A stretch of 8,222 bases of DNA. Origin: Peptococcaceae bacterium UBA4997. GTDB taxonomy: Bacteria; Bacillota; Dehalobacteriia; UBA4068; UBA4997. The translations under genes and the position numbers were made by a program. The stretch lies in assembly GCA_002398485.1 (NCBI GenBank), contig DGYV01000066.1:1-8222 (forward strand), written 5' to 3'. This document shows positions 1 to 7,044 of the stretch, piece by piece; position 1 is the first letter of the stretch; every line of letters starts with the position of its first letter. Below the pieces are notes generated by a model that made no database searches, was not told where the DNA came from, and worked only from the letters and a program-made list of their open reading frames with translations.

Positions 1-225
1 GTAGTTAGTGATAAAATGGATAAAACCATTGTAGTTCGGGTTGAAACCCGCGTTAAACATCCCCTCTATGGCAAAATTATTCGGTCCAGCAAGAAGTTCA
101 AAGCTCATGATGAGAATAATGAAGCCCGCATCGGGGATAAAGTACTGATGGTTGAAACACGTCCATTATCTAAAGACAAACGTTGGAGACTCCAAGAAAT
201 TTTGGAAAAGGCTCCTATAGTCTAG
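1..225 (+). CDS. rpsQ: 30S ribosomal protein S17 (5' end truncated by the window)
   Basis: S17 is a primary 16S rRNA-binding protein of the small subunit with an OB-fold. The frame is open from base 1 and reads V-V-S-D-K before the first ATG at 16, which matches the family's usual internal stretch 'VVSDKMDKT'. The ATG at 16 is therefore an internal methionine and not the start; roughly ten N-terminal residues lie outside the window. The visible 74 residues contain the family hallmarks [16 protein letters not shown] and [14 protein letters not shown], and the C-terminus ends normally at a TAG. The gene is followed after 31 nt by rplN, the standard order in the S10/spc cluster. Family identity is clear from sequence; only the true start is unseen. 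Confidence 0.97.
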   Translation, partial: VVSDKMDKTIVVRVETRVKHPLYGKIIRSSKKFKAHDENNEARIGDKVLMVETRPLSKDKRWRLQEILEKAPIV

Positions 226-235
226 TATAAACTAG
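222..235 (+). repeat. Short inverted repeat over the rpsQ stop codon
   Basis: CTAGT (222-226) and ACTAG (231-235) are perfect inverted copies around a 4-nt loop ATAA. The left arm includes the rpsQ stop codon. With only five mostly A/T pairs this would be a weak hairpin in the mRNA and has no following T tract, so it is not a terminator. A chance origin is likely. Confidence 0.3.
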
Positions 236-256
236 TAAGAAAGGGGGCGGCTCTCA

Positions 257-625
257 GTGATTCAAGCCGAAACCAGATTAAAAGTCGGCGACAATACCGG
301 CGCAAGAGAACTTTTGTGCATTAAGGTATTAGGTGGCTCTCGTCGCAGATATGCCACTGTTGGCGATGTTATTGTCTGTAGTGTTAAAGTTGCAACGCCA
401 GGGGGCGTGGTAAAGAAAGGGGACATTGTACGCGTGGTTGTAGTGCGTACTAAGAAGGAAATCAAGCGTCCTGATGGTTCCTATATTCGTTTTGATGAAA
501 ATTCAGGTGTTATTATCAATGATCAAGGCCAGCCGCGCGGCACCCGTATTTTTGGGCCAGTTGCACGGGAGTTGAGAGATAAAAATTATATGAAGATAAT
601 TTCTCTTGCTCCTGAAGTGCTATAG
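257..625 (+). CDS. rplN: 50S ribosomal protein L14
   Basis: L14 binds 23S rRNA and sits at the subunit interface, contributing to inter-subunit contacts. The product is 122 aa, the usual bacterial length. It begins [10 protein letters not shown] and carries CIKVLGGS (21-28), [11 protein letters not shown] (46-56), [12 protein letters not shown] (71-82) and [13 protein letters not shown] (95-107), all typical of L14, ending SLAPEVL as most family members do. The start is GTG at 257, chosen because MIQ is the family N-terminus and a G-rich ribosome binding site (AAGGGGG, 241-247) lies just upstream. There is no plausible alternative start nearby. It stops with TAG, 20 nt before rplX. Confidence 0.98.
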   Translation: MIQAETRLKVGDNTGARELLCIKVLGGSRRRYATVGDVIVCSVKVATPGGVVKKGDIVRVVVVRTKKEIKRPDGSYIRFDENSGVIINDQGQPRGTRIFGPVARELRDKNYMKIISLAPEVL

Positions 626-631
626 AAGGCC

Positions 632-640
632 GGGAGGTGA
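632..640 (+). promoter_or_regulatory. Ribosome binding site that sets the rplX start
   Basis: GGGAGGTGA pairs well with the 16S rRNA 3' end and lies 5 nt before ATG 646. An in-frame GTG at 637 falls inside this site and so cannot be served by it. This decides for ATG 646 as the rplX start. Confidence 0.85.
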
Positions 641-645
641 ACGAT

Positions 646-972
646 ATGGCAAATAAATTGCGTGTTAAAAAAGGCGACAATGTTGTTATTATTACCGGTA
701 AAGATACCGGCAAGCAAGGCAAAATTTTGGCTTGCGACCCTAAACACAGTAAGGTTGCTATAGAAAAGGCTAATATAGTTCAAAGACATACCAAGCCTAC
801 TAAAGCCTTGCCCCAGGGTGGTATTATTGCAAAAGAAGCTTTTATAGATGCTTCTAATGTAATGATTTATTGCGGAAAATGCAAAAAAGGTGTTCGCGTT
901 TCCAAACAGTTAGAGAAAGATGGTTCCTATAGCCGTGTTTGCGCTAAATGCGGTGAAAGCTTTGATAAGTAA
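646..972 (+). CDS. rplX: 50S ribosomal protein L24, zinc-ribbon type
   Basis: L24 is an early-binding 23S rRNA protein that helps nucleate assembly of the large subunit. The product is 108 aa, [11 protein letters not shown] at the start, with a KOW motif over about residues 5-32 ([21 protein letters not shown]). The C-terminal part has C76-G-K-C79 and C99-A-K-C102, a four-cysteine knuckle found in many but not all bacterial L24 proteins and expected to bind zinc. The frame is also open from a GTG at 637, but the ribosome binding site overlaps that codon and family members begin at this ATG. It stops with TAA, 23 nt before rplE. Confidence 0.98.
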   Translation: MANKLRVKKGDNVVIITGKDTGKQGKILACDPKHSKVAIEKANIVQRHTKPTKALPQGGIIAKEAFIDASNVMIYCGKCKKGVRVSKQLEKDGSYSRVCAKCGESFDK

Positions 973-995
973 GGGAGAAAGGAGGAAGCTTTCAA

Positions 996-1541
996 ATGGC
1001 TAACAGATTGAAAGAACGTTATACGAATGAAATTCGTCCCCTTCTCCAGGAAAAATTTGGATACCAAAATACTATGGAAATTCCTAAACTGGAAAAGGTA
1101 GTAGTAAATATGGGCTTGGGTGAAGCTATTCAAAACCCCAAAGCCTTAGATGCAGCAGTAGGTGATATGGTTGCTATTACAGGCCAAAAACCTGTTATTA
1201 CAAAAGCTAAAAAATCCATTGCTGCGTTCAAATTACGTGAAGGCATGTCCATTGGTTGTAAAGTAACCTTGCGTGGTGAGCGTATGTATGAATTCGTTGA
1301 TAAATTAATTTCAGTATCCTTACCCCGTGTCCGCGACTTTAAAGGTGTTTCCAATAAAGCATTTGATGGCCGTGGTAACTATAATTTAGGGCTGAAAGAA
1401 CAACTTATTTTCCCGGAGATCGAATACGATAAAATAGATCGTCTTCGTGGTTTGGAAGTATGTTTTGTTACCAGTGCTAAAAATGATGAAGAATGCAGGG
1501 CTTTGCTTAAGGAAATGGGTATGCCCTTCCGTGAAGCATAG
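996..1541 (+). CDS. rplE: 50S ribosomal protein L5
   Basis: L5 binds 5S rRNA and, with L18 (and L25 where present), joins it to the central protuberance; it also contacts S13 of the small subunit and the P-site tRNA. The product is 181 aa, the normal size. Family stretches are [14 protein letters not shown] (31-44), [20 protein letters not shown] (61-80), [14 protein letters not shown] (81-94) and [10 protein letters not shown] (110-119). The ATG is preceded by AAAGGAGG at 978-985 with good spacing. Both of its known partners, L18 (rplR) and S13 (rpsM), are encoded downstream in the same window. It ends with TAG and is followed after 35 nt by rpsN. Confidence 0.98.
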   Translation: MANRLKERYTNEIRPLLQEKFGYQNTMEIPKLEKVVVNMGLGEAIQNPKALDAAVGDMVAITGQKPVITKAKKSIAAFKLREGMSIGCKVTLRGERMYEFVDKLISVSLPRVRDFKGVSNKAFDGRGNYNLGLKEQLIFPEIEYDKIDRLRGLEVCFVTSAKNDEECRALLKEMGMPFREA

Positions 1542-1576
1542 TCCCTCGATGCCCTTGATGTTAAGGAGGTAATATT

Positions 1577-1762
1577 GTGGCCAAAAAATCTATGCTGGTC
1601 AAACAACAACGCGAGCCAAAGTTCCAAGTAAGGGGCTATAACCGCTGCAAAATTTGCGGTCGTCCTCACGCTTATATGCGTAAATTTGGAATTTGCCGGA
1701 TATGCTTCCGTGAACTCGCCTATAAAGGAGAAATTCCCGGCGTTACCAAATCTAGTTGGTAA
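1577..1762 (+). CDS. rpsN: 30S ribosomal protein S14, zinc-binding short form (type Z)
   Basis: S14 binds 16S rRNA in the head of the small subunit and is needed late in assembly. This is the short form of 61 aa, unlike the roughly 100-aa form of Proteobacteria. Cysteines C24, C27, C40 and C43 form two C-x2-C pairs that bind one zinc ion; the surrounding [20 protein letters not shown] is the family signature. The C-terminus PGVTKSSW is standard. Start is GTG at 1577, with AAGGAGGT at 1563-1570 seven bases upstream and the family N-terminus MAKK. Short zinc-type S14 in this position, between rplE and rpsH, is typical of Bacillota and some related phyla. Stop TAA. Confidence 0.98.
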   Translation: MAKKSMLVKQQREPKFQVRGYNRCKICGRPHAYMRKFGICRICFRELAYKGEIPGVTKSSW

Positions 1763-1791
1763 GTCGGCTGTAAGGAAGGAGGTTTCTTTTT

Positions 1792-2190
1792 ATGGTAGTA
1801 ACTGATCCTATTGCTGATTTCCTAACCAGAATTCGCAATGCCAATATGGTTAATATGGATAAAGTTGAAATTCCCGCTTCCGGAACTAAGCGTTCGATGG
1901 CTGAAATCTTAAAAGAAGAAGGCTTCGTGAAAGATGTGGAATATATTGAAGATGGCAAACAAGGTGTTATTAGAGTTTATTTAAAATATACTCCTGACCG
2001 CGGGAAAGTAATCACCGGTTTGAAACGTATTTCTAAACCCGGTTTAAGGGTTTATGCTGGTAAAGATGAATTGCCTCGTGTATTGGGGGGCCTGGGTATT
2101 GCCATCATTTCTACCTCCCAGGGTTTAATGATTGACAAAAAAGCTCGTCAGAACGGTCTGGGCGGCGAAGTGTTGTGCTATGTCTGGTAA
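1792..2190 (+). CDS. rpsH: 30S ribosomal protein S8
   Basis: S8 is a primary assembly protein that binds helix 21 region of 16S rRNA in the central domain; in E. coli it also represses the spc operon by binding its mRNA near rplE. The product is 132 aa, the family length. It opens with [15 protein letters not shown] (3-17) and ends with the signature [17 protein letters not shown] (99-115) and GGEVLCYVW (124-132). The ATG follows AAGGAAGGAGG at 1772-1782. I looked for an S8-like target near rplE and could not identify one by eye, so feedback control by this protein is not shown here. Stop TAA, 36 nt before rplF. Confidence 0.98.
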   Translation: MVVTDPIADFLTRIRNANMVNMDKVEIPASGTKRSMAEILKEEGFVKDVEYIEDGKQGVIRVYLKYTPDRGKVITGLKRISKPGLRVYAGKDELPRVLGGLGIAIISTSQGLMIDKKARQNGLGGEVLCYVW

Positions 2191-2226
2191 ATTTATTTCC
2201 CATTTTGCGTTAGGAGGTGTTCATTA

Positions 2227-2769
2227 ATGTCTAGAATTGGCAAACAGCCTGTTCAAATACCTGCCGATGTTACGGTTGCCATTGATGGTGCCCATGTGGA
2301 AGTTAAAGGTCCCAAAGGCACATTGAGCCGTAAATTTCATCCTGCTATAACCATCAAGCAGGAAGGCGGGAAAATCATTGTTGCTCGTTTAGATGACGAA
2401 GCTGAAAGTCGTGCTTTGCATGGTTTGACTCGTGCATTGCTTGCTAATATGGTTAATGGTGTGAGCACAGGTTTTGAAAAAAGGCTTGAGTTGGTAGGTG
2501 TTGGTTATCGTGCAGCAGCAGCAGGCCAAACACTTACATTAAATGTTGGTTATTCACAACCTGTGGAAATGACTATGCCTGAAGGCATCAAAGCTGAAAC
2601 TCCTGCACCAACCAAAATAGTTTTAAACGGTATCGATAAAGAACTATTGGGTGTTGTGGCAGCTAATGTACGTGCTGTACGTCCGCCCGAGCCTTATAAA
2701 GGCAAAGGTATTCGTTATCAGGATGAATATGTACAGAAAAAAGCCGGTAAAGCCGGTGTGAAAAAATAA
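2227..2769 (+). CDS. rplF: 50S ribosomal protein L6
   Basis: L6 binds 23S rRNA near the sarcin-ricin loop and the factor-binding site, with two similar alpha/beta domains. The product is 180 aa, the family length: [12 protein letters not shown] at the N-terminus, GPKGTLSR in domain 1, [11 protein letters not shown] and [11 protein letters not shown] at the start of domain 2, and the signature [13 protein letters not shown] followed by a basic tail near the C-terminus. A run of GCA codons encodes a small alanine cluster (YRAAAAGQ), mildly unlike other L6 proteins but in a surface turn by comparison with the family. The ATG follows TAGGAGGTG at 2211-2219. After the TAA stop comes one of the two long gaps in the window (50 nt). 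Confidence 0.98.
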   Translation: MSRIGKQPVQIPADVTVAIDGAHVEVKGPKGTLSRKFHPAITIKQEGGKIIVARLDDEAESRALHGLTRALLANMVNGVSTGFEKRLELVGVGYRAAAAGQTLTLNVGYSQPVEMTMPEGIKAETPAPTKIVLNGIDKELLGVVAANVRAVRPPEPYKGKGIRYQDEYVQKKAGKAGVKK

Positions 2770-2783
2770 TTAGGTTCTAGGGT

Positions 2784-2798
2784 AATCCGTTACGGATT
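2784..2798 (+). repeat. Perfect inverted repeat between rplF and rplR
   Basis: AATCCG (2784-2789), loop TTA, CGGATT (2793-2798): six perfect pairs, three of them G-C, in a 50-nt gap. It sits six bases upstream of the rplR ribosome binding site. There is no T tract after it, so it does not look like an intrinsic terminator. A compact mRNA hairpin that affects translation or RNA decay is possible; function is inference. Confidence 0.5.
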
Positions 2799-2804
2799 TC
2801 GCGG

Positions 2805-2814
2805 AAGGATGTGA
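2805..2814 (+). promoter_or_regulatory. Imperfect ribosome binding site that sets the rplR start at TTG
   Basis: AAGGATGTGA differs at one base from the full anti-Shine-Dalgarno match AAGGAGGTGA. It lies 5 nt before TTG 2820. The in-frame GTG at 2811 lies inside this match and is too close to be its start codon, so TTG 2820 is preferred. Confidence 0.75.
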
Positions 2815-2819
2815 AAACC

Positions 2820-3182
2820 TTGTATAAGAAAATAGACCGCAAAGCTGTACGTCAGAAAAAACATTACAGAATGCGCAAAAATATTTTGGGTACTCCCGAA
2901 CGCCCAAGATTAGCGGTTTTTCGCAGCGCTAACCATATGTATGCACAGCTTATAGATGATACCAAGGGGGTAACCCTGGCCGCTGCATCCACCTTGGATT
3001 CCAGCATTAAAGGTGTGTATGGCGGCAACAAGGAGGCTGCTAATAAAGTAGGCAAGCTTATTGCTGAAAAAGCACAGGAAAAAGACATAAAAAATGTTGT
3101 CTTTGACCGCGGCGGTCTCCTGTATCATGGAAGAGTCGCTGCTTTAGCAGAGGGCGCTAGAGAGGGCGGCCTGGAATTTTAA
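2820..3182 (+). CDS. rplR: 50S ribosomal protein L18
   Basis: L18 binds 5S rRNA and with L5 places it in the central protuberance. From TTG 2820 the product is 120 aa, the usual length, starting [20 protein letters not shown]; many clostridial L18 proteins begin with a very similar M-(F/Y)-K-K-x-D-R. Family stretches are [13 protein letters not shown] (24-36), YAQLIDD (41-47), VVFDRGG (93-99) and [19 protein letters not shown] (102-120). A GTG three codons upstream (2811) is also in frame but overlaps the ribosome binding site. A TTG start, an imperfect ribosome binding site and a hairpin just upstream together may reduce initiation; this is inference. Stop TAA, 21 nt before rpsE. Confidence 0.97.
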   Translation: MYKKIDRKAVRQKKHYRMRKNILGTPERPRLAVFRSANHMYAQLIDDTKGVTLAAASTLDSSIKGVYGGNKEAANKVGKLIAEKAQEKDIKNVVFDRGGLLYHGRVAALAEGAREGGLEF

Positions 3183-3203
3183 CGGGATTAAGGAGGAAAG
3201 CAG

Positions 3204-3710
3204 ATGGCAAGATTAGACACCAGAGATGGTGGCAATGATATGATTGAAACAATCGTTAATATCAATCGTGTTGCTAAAGTTGTAAAGGGCGGTCGCCGTT
3301 TCAGCTTTAGTGCTATGGTTGTTGTTGGCGATGGTAAGGGTAATGTAGGCGCCGGTATCGGTAAAGCCGGTGAGGTGCCTGAGGCTATCCGCAAAGGTGT
3401 GGAAGATGCAAAGAAAAATATGATTTCCGTACCTGTGGTTAATACCACCATTCCCCATGAAATTGTTGGTCGTTACGGTGCAGGTAAAGTAATGCTAAAG
3501 CCTGCCGCAGCCGGTACCGGCGTTATTGCAGGCGGCCCTGTGCGTGCGGTATTGGAAGCTGCCGGTATTAACAATATTTTAACCAAATCCCTTGGTTCCA
3601 ACAATTCCATTAATATGGTGCGTGCCACTATGGAAGGCCTTAAAGCCCTGAAAACCACGGAAGAAGTTGCGAAATTGCGCGGCAAATCCGTTGAAGAGAT
3701 CTTGGGCTAG
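3204..3710 (+). CDS. rpsE: 30S ribosomal protein S5
   Basis: S5 lies at the back of the small subunit near the mRNA entry channel and affects decoding fidelity. The product is 168 aa, typical for Bacillota. The N-terminal double-stranded-RNA-binding-like domain includes [18 protein letters not shown] (18-35) and [12 protein letters not shown] (38-49). The C-terminal domain includes [17 protein letters not shown] (85-101) and [15 protein letters not shown] (104-118). The loop VVKGGRRF (27-34), where spectinomycin resistance changes occur in other bacteria, looks like the ordinary sensitive form. The ATG follows AAGGAGG at 3190-3196. The TAG stop overlaps the GGAGGG ribosome binding site of rpmD, suggesting translation coupling. 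Confidence 0.98.
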   Translation: MARLDTRDGGNDMIETIVNINRVAKVVKGGRRFSFSAMVVVGDGKGNVGAGIGKAGEVPEAIRKGVEDAKKNMISVPVVNTTIPHEIVGRYGAGKVMLKPAAAGTGVIAGGPVRAVLEAAGINNILTKSLGSNNSINMVRATMEGLKALKTTEEVAKLRGKSVEEILG

Positions 3711-3722
3711 GAGGGAAATAAA

Positions 3723-3902
3723 GTGGCTAAAATTAAAATTACTCTAACCAAGAGTGTAATTGGTTATGAACAAAAGCAACGTGAAACCATAAAAGCCCTG
3801 GGCTTAAAGAAAATGCACAGCTCTGTGATTCATGAGGATACTCCTGATATTTTAGGTAAAATTCACAGTGTTCGTCATTTGGTTACTGTTGAAAAAGCCT
3901 AA
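3723..3902 (+). CDS. rpmD: 50S ribosomal protein L30
   Basis: L30 is a small 23S rRNA-binding protein of the large subunit, absent in some bacterial lineages. The 59-aa product starts [20 protein letters not shown] and contains [20 protein letters not shown] (22-41) and [15 protein letters not shown] at the end, all as in the family. The start is GTG at 3723, supported by GGAGGG at 3710-3715 (overlapping the rpsE stop) and by the family N-terminus MAK. Its place between rpsE and rplO is the normal one. Stop TAA, 30 nt before rplO. Confidence 0.97.
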   Translation: MAKIKITLTKSVIGYEQKQRETIKALGLKKMHSSVIHEDTPDILGKIHSVRHLVTVEKA

Positions 3903-3917
3903 CAGTGGTTTTTGAAT

Positions 3918-3927
3918 AAGGGAGGTG
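3918..3927 (+). promoter_or_regulatory. Ribosome binding site that sets the rplO start
   Basis: AAGGGAGGTG contains the GGAGG core at 3921-3925. Two adjacent ATG codons follow. ATG 3933 is 7 nt from the core, a better distance than the 4 nt of ATG 3930. An in-frame TTG at 3912 lies upstream of the site and cannot be the start it serves. Confidence 0.8.
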
Positions 3928-3932
3928 TAATG

Positions 3933-4370
3933 ATGAATCTTAGCGAATTACGGCCTGTACCAGGTTCTCGTCCCAGTGGCATTCGCGTAGGCAGGGGTAC
4001 CGGTTCCGGTTTGGGTAAAACTTCCGGCCGTGGTCATAAAGGCCAAAAAGCTCGTTCCGGCGGCGGTGTTCGTCCCGGTTTTGAAGGTGGCCAGATGCCT
4101 ATCTATAGGCGTATACCCAAGCGTGGCTTTAATAATATTTTCAAAAAAGAAATAATTGAAGTTAGTCTTGCTGATTTGAATTGTTTTGAAAACGGTACCG
4201 TAGTTACCGAAGAGCTGCTTTTTGAAGCAGGTGTTATTAATAAAATTGCTGACGGCGTAAAAATTCTTGCCAACGGTACTTTAGAAAAAGCACTTACCGT
4301 AGAAGTGGCTTGCAGCAAACCAGCAGCAGCAAAAATTACTGCGGCGGGTGGAAAAGTAGAGGTGAAGTAG
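3933..4370 (+). CDS. rplO: 50S ribosomal protein L15
   Basis: L15 binds 23S rRNA and acts in mid to late assembly of the large subunit. From ATG 3933 the product is 145 aa, matching the family length; ATG 3930 would add a single Met. The N-terminal third is the usual extended Gly/Arg-rich tail ([20 protein letters not shown], 18-37) that threads into rRNA, followed by [20 protein letters not shown] (41-60) and IPKRGF (61-66). The C-terminal part, with [17 protein letters not shown] (108-124) and an Ala/Lys-rich end, forms the globular domain. The last codons contain the ribosome binding site of secY (AGAGGTGA, 4358-4365), and the TAG stop is one base from the secY start, so the two genes are probably translationally coupled. 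Confidence 0.97.
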   Translation: MNLSELRPVPGSRPSGIRVGRGTGSGLGKTSGRGHKGQKARSGGGVRPGFEGGQMPIYRRIPKRGFNNIFKKEIIEVSLADLNCFENGTVVTEELLFEAGVINKIADGVKILANGTLEKALTVEVACSKPAAAKITAAGGKVEVK

Positions 4371-4371
4371 G

Positions 4372-5625
4372 TTGCTTTCAACTCTGGTCAACGCTTGGAA
4401 ATTACCGGAACTCAGGAAGAAAATAATCTTTACTTTACTAATGTTTTTAGTATTCAGGATAGCAGCTCACATACCTGTACCGGGAGTAGATAGTGCAGCT
4501 TTAAGCAAAATGCTGGGAGCTGATATTTGGGGCCTTATAGATACCTTCTCCGGCGGGGCTTTCAAGAACTTTACCGTAGTGGCAATGGGTATTATGCCAT
4601 ATATCAATGCTTCTATTATTATGAACCTTTTGACTATCATGGTTCCTTACTTTGAAAGATTGGCTAAAGAAGGTCCTGAAGGCCGGAAGAAAATGGCTCA
4701 ATATACGCGTTATGGTGCTGTTGGCTTGGCTTTTTTGCAAGCTATAGGTATGTGTGTATATTTGAAAGGTGCTTTTGTTAACACCAATCTTTTCCACATG
4801 ACAGTAGTGGTTGTTACACTTACTGCTGGTACAGCATTCTTGATGTGGCTGGGTGAATTGATAACCGAAAAAGGTATTGGCAACGGTATTTCTTTGATTA
4901 TTTTTGCCGGTATTGTTACTAGATTCCCTTCGGATATTAAAAACATCTATCAATACCTGGTAGGTGGTCAAACCAATATTTTTGTGGTATTGATTTTTCT
5001 GCTTATTGCGGTTATTATCGTAGCAGGTGTTGTAATTATTCAGGAAGGGCAGCGCCGTATTCCCGTGCAGTATGCTAAGCGCGTGGTTGGCCGTAAAATG
5101 TATGGTGGACAAAGCACTCATATTCCCATTAAAGTCAACCAAACCGGCGTTATTCCTATTATTTTTGCAATGTCTATATTGATGTTTCCTACCACTATTG
5201 CAAGTTTCTTCCCGAACAGCGGTTTTGCCACGGCTATATTAAATATATTCAACCAGGGGCATCCTGTATATATGATCGTTTATGCTCTGTTGATTATATT
5301 CTTTACCTATTTTTATACAGCCGTTACCTTCAACCCTGTTGAGGTAGCTGAAAACTTAAAGAAATATGGTGGTTTTATACCGGGTTTGCGCCCCGGCAGG
5401 CCTACAGTTGAATACTTGGATAAAATATTATCCCGTATTACTTTGGCAGGCGCTATTTTCTTGGCTATTATAGCATTAATGCCTCAGGCAGCTATGGCCA
5501 TTAGTGGTTTACCTATTTATTTTGGCGGTACATCTTTGCTGATCGTAGTTGGTGTTGCTTTAGATACTATGAAACAGCTTGAAAGTCAGATGTTACAACG
5601 TCACTATCAAGGGTTTATGAAATAG
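4372..5625 (+). CDS. secY: Protein translocase subunit SecY
   Basis: SecY forms the membrane channel that, with SecE and SecG, exports or inserts proteins driven by SecA or the ribosome. The product is 417 aa, within the family range, with ten hydrophobic segments at about residues 16-35, 68-92, 113-132, 143-163, 170-185, 203-224, 256-280, 298-320, 355-373 and 380-398. Hallmarks are RIAAHIPVPGVD (29-40), the plug region SGGAFKNFTV (60-69), the cytosolic loop QEGQRRIPVQYAKR (224-237) and the loop FIPGLRPGRPT (335-345), whose R340 corresponds to the conserved arginine needed for SecA-driven export. The start is TTG at 4372, 1 nt after the rplO stop, with its ribosome binding site inside rplO. 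The stop is doubled, TAG then TGA in frame. Placement after rplO is standard. Confidence 0.98.
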   Translation: MLSTLVNAWKLPELRKKIIFTLLMFLVFRIAAHIPVPGVDSAALSKMLGADIWGLIDTFSGGAFKNFTVVAMGIMPYINASIIMNLLTIMVPYFERLAKEGPEGRKKMAQYTRYGAVGLAFLQAIGMCVYLKGAFVNTNLFHMTVVVVTLTAGTAFLMWLGELITEKGIGNGISLIIFAGIVTRFPSDIKNIYQYLVGGQTNIFVVLIFLLIAVIIVAGVVIIQEGQRRIPVQYAKRVVGRKMYGGQSTHIPIKVNQTGVIPIIFAMSILMFPTTIASFFPNSGFATAILNIFNQGHPVYMIVYALLIIFFTYFYTAVTFNPVEVAENLKKYGGFIPGLRPGRPTVEYLDKILSRITLAGAIFLAIIALMPQAAMAISGLPIYFGGTSLLIVVGVALDTMKQLESQMLQRHYQGFMK

Positions 5626-5638
5626 TGAGGTATTAACT

Positions 5639-6295
5639 ATGAAATTAGTATTGATGGGACCACCGGGAGCTGGTAAGGGTACACAAGCTGAATTTATGAC
5701 ACGCAAGCTTTTTATCCCGCACATCTCTACCGGTGATATTTTAAGAGCAGCCATAAATGCCGGCACAGAATTGGGGGTTATGGCTAAAGGTTATATTTCC
5801 AAAGGCCAATTAGTGCCGGATGATGTGATTTTGGCTATAATTAAGGATAGATTGTTGCAGCCTGATTGCAAAGAAGGTTTTCTGCTTGACGGTATCCCTC
5901 GCAATATTAAACAGGCGGAAGCGCTGGATGCCATTTTAGCGGAAATGGATATTACTCTTGATGGAGCTATCAGCATTGAAGTAAGTCCTGAAATTTTGAT
6001 CGATCGCTTATCCGGCCGCAGGGTATGTAGTGATTGCTCCGCTTCTTATCATATGCTTTACAGCCCACCCGTTAAGGATGGCGTATGCGATTCTTGCGGC
6101 GGCAAACTTTATCAGCGTAATGATGATAATGAAGCTACCATTAAAAATCGTTTAAAAGTTTATGAAGAGCAATCATTACCTGTTTCTAAATATTACAAGG
6201 ATAAAGGTATTCTTATTGAAATAAACGGTGAGCAGCCTATAAACCTTGTTTTGCAGGATATAGCCAAAAGCTTGGGGTTGAACTGGGATGATTAG
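5639..6295 (+). CDS. adk: Adenylate kinase, zinc-LID long form
   Basis: This cytoplasmic enzyme catalyses ATP + AMP = 2 ADP and balances adenine nucleotides. The 218-aa product has the P-loop GPPGAGKGT (7-15), the AMP-binding region HISTGD (28-33), R88, and the LID domain (about 127-164) with C130, C133, C150 and C153, a zinc site common in Gram-positive adenylate kinases. The later stretch R160-N-D-D-N-E-A-T-I-K-N-R171 supplies the usual arginines. Oddly, the normally strict DGFPRT motif reads DGIPRN here (84-89); the catalytic arginine is kept. The ATG follows GAGGT at 5627-5631, 13 nt after secY. The 3' end overlaps map by 8 nt. The gene is intact and should be active. Confidence 0.97.
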   Translation: MKLVLMGPPGAGKGTQAEFMTRKLFIPHISTGDILRAAINAGTELGVMAKGYISKGQLVPDDVILAIIKDRLLQPDCKEGFLLDGIPRNIKQAEALDAILAEMDITLDGAISIEVSPEILIDRLSGRRVCSDCSASYHMLYSPPVKDGVCDSCGGKLYQRNDDNEATIKNRLKVYEEQSLPVSKYYKDKGILIEINGEQPINLVLQDIAKSLGLNWDD

Positions 6296-7034
6296 TATTA
6301 AAAACCCCGGTGAAATCAAGTTGATGCGAAAAGCCGGTTTTATCGTAGCCGAAACGCTGGCATTAATGGGGGAACTTATAAAGCCCGGTATTACTACCAA
6401 AGAATTGGATGTTGCCGCTGAAAGCTTTATTCGTAAAAAAGGAGCCAGACCGTTATTTTTAGGTTACGGTGGTTTTCCCGCAACCCTTTGTGTTTCTGTT
6501 AATGAACAGGTTATCCACGGGATACCAGGTAACAGAGAACTTCTGGAAGGCGATATAGTTAGTATAGATGTAGGGGCGGAAAAAGATGGTTGGTGTGGTG
6601 ATGCTGCCAAAACTTTCCCTGTAGGCAAAGTATCTCCTGAATATTTGCGGCTGCTGGAGATTACCGAAACTTGTCTTATGGAAGGTTTGGCACTTGCCAC
6701 AAGCCAAAAACGCCTTGGTGATATAGCACATCGTGTGCAAAGTATAGCGGAGGATGCGGGTTATGGTGTTGTTCGTGATTATACCGGTCATGGTATAGGC
6801 AAACAAATGCATGAAGACCCGTCCGTACCCAATTATGGCAATTCCGGCCGAGGCTTAAGATTGTCAAAAGGAATGACCCTTGCTATAGAACCTATGGTCA
6901 ATATGGGTACGCATAAAGTAAAAACTTTGGCAGATGGTTGGACTGTCGTTACAGAGGATGGCTTACCTTCAGCTCATTTTGAGCATAGTGTAGCTATTAC
7001 CTCTAACGGACCGACAATATTAACCATATTGTGA
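6288..7034 (+). CDS. map: Methionine aminopeptidase, type I
   Basis: This metalloenzyme removes the initiator methionine from nascent proteins after deformylation. The product is 248 aa, the normal size for the short bacterial type I form. The five metal ligands are visible: D94 (SIDVGA), D105 (CGDAAKTF), H168 (TGHGIG), E201 (IEPM) and E232 (HFEHS). H77 in HGIPGNR and H175 match the conserved substrate-side histidines. The ATG lies inside the end of adk (8-nt overlap), and no strong ribosome binding site precedes it, only a G-rich stretch GGGGTTGA at 6274-6281, so translation probably depends on ribosomes finishing adk. It is the only gene here ending in TGA. The adk-map pair next to secY is usual in Bacillota. 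Confidence 0.97.
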   Translation: MISIKNPGEIKLMRKAGFIVAETLALMGELIKPGITTKELDVAAESFIRKKGARPLFLGYGGFPATLCVSVNEQVIHGIPGNRELLEGDIVSIDVGAEKDGWCGDAAKTFPVGKVSPEYLRLLEITETCLMEGLALATSQKRLGDIAHRVQSIAEDAGYGVVRDYTGHGIGKQMHEDPSVPNYGNSGRGLRLSKGMTLAIEPMVNMGTHKVKTLADGWTVVTEDGLPSAHFEHSVAITSNGPTILTIL

Positions 7035-7040
7035 GGTGAG
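7033..7040 (+). promoter_or_regulatory. Ribosome binding site that sets the start of the KOW-domain gene
   Basis: GAGGTGAG overlaps the map stop codon and lies 4 nt before GTG 7045. An in-frame GTG at 7036 falls inside this site, so GTG 7045 is the more likely start. Confidence 0.7.
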
Positions 7041-7044
7041 TAGG

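Noticed and set aside
973..1010. Possible S8 repressor site near the rplE start, as in the E. coli spc operon
   Set aside because: I could not find the paired helix with the S8-type internal loop by eye; most of the short gap is ribosome binding site. A covariance-model search would be needed to claim it.
1553..1566. CCTT-GATGTT-AAGG inverted repeat upstream of rpsN
   Set aside because: Only four pairs, and the right arm is simply part of the AAGGAGG ribosome binding site; expected by chance.
2513..2524. GCA triplet run in rplF (and a similar run near 4321 in rplO)
   Set aside because: Only about four units encoding alanine in frame; no sign of a functional or unstable repeat.
4501..5142. 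A 213-codon open frame on the - strand within secY
   Set aside because: It lies wholly antisense to a clear secY, its translation is rich in His, Asn and Thr with no recognisable family, and no ribosome binding site stands out. It is best explained as a shadow of SecY codon use.
6459..6812. A 117-codon open frame on the - strand within map
   Set aside because: It is antisense to an intact, well-conserved map gene and resembles no known protein; a shadow frame.
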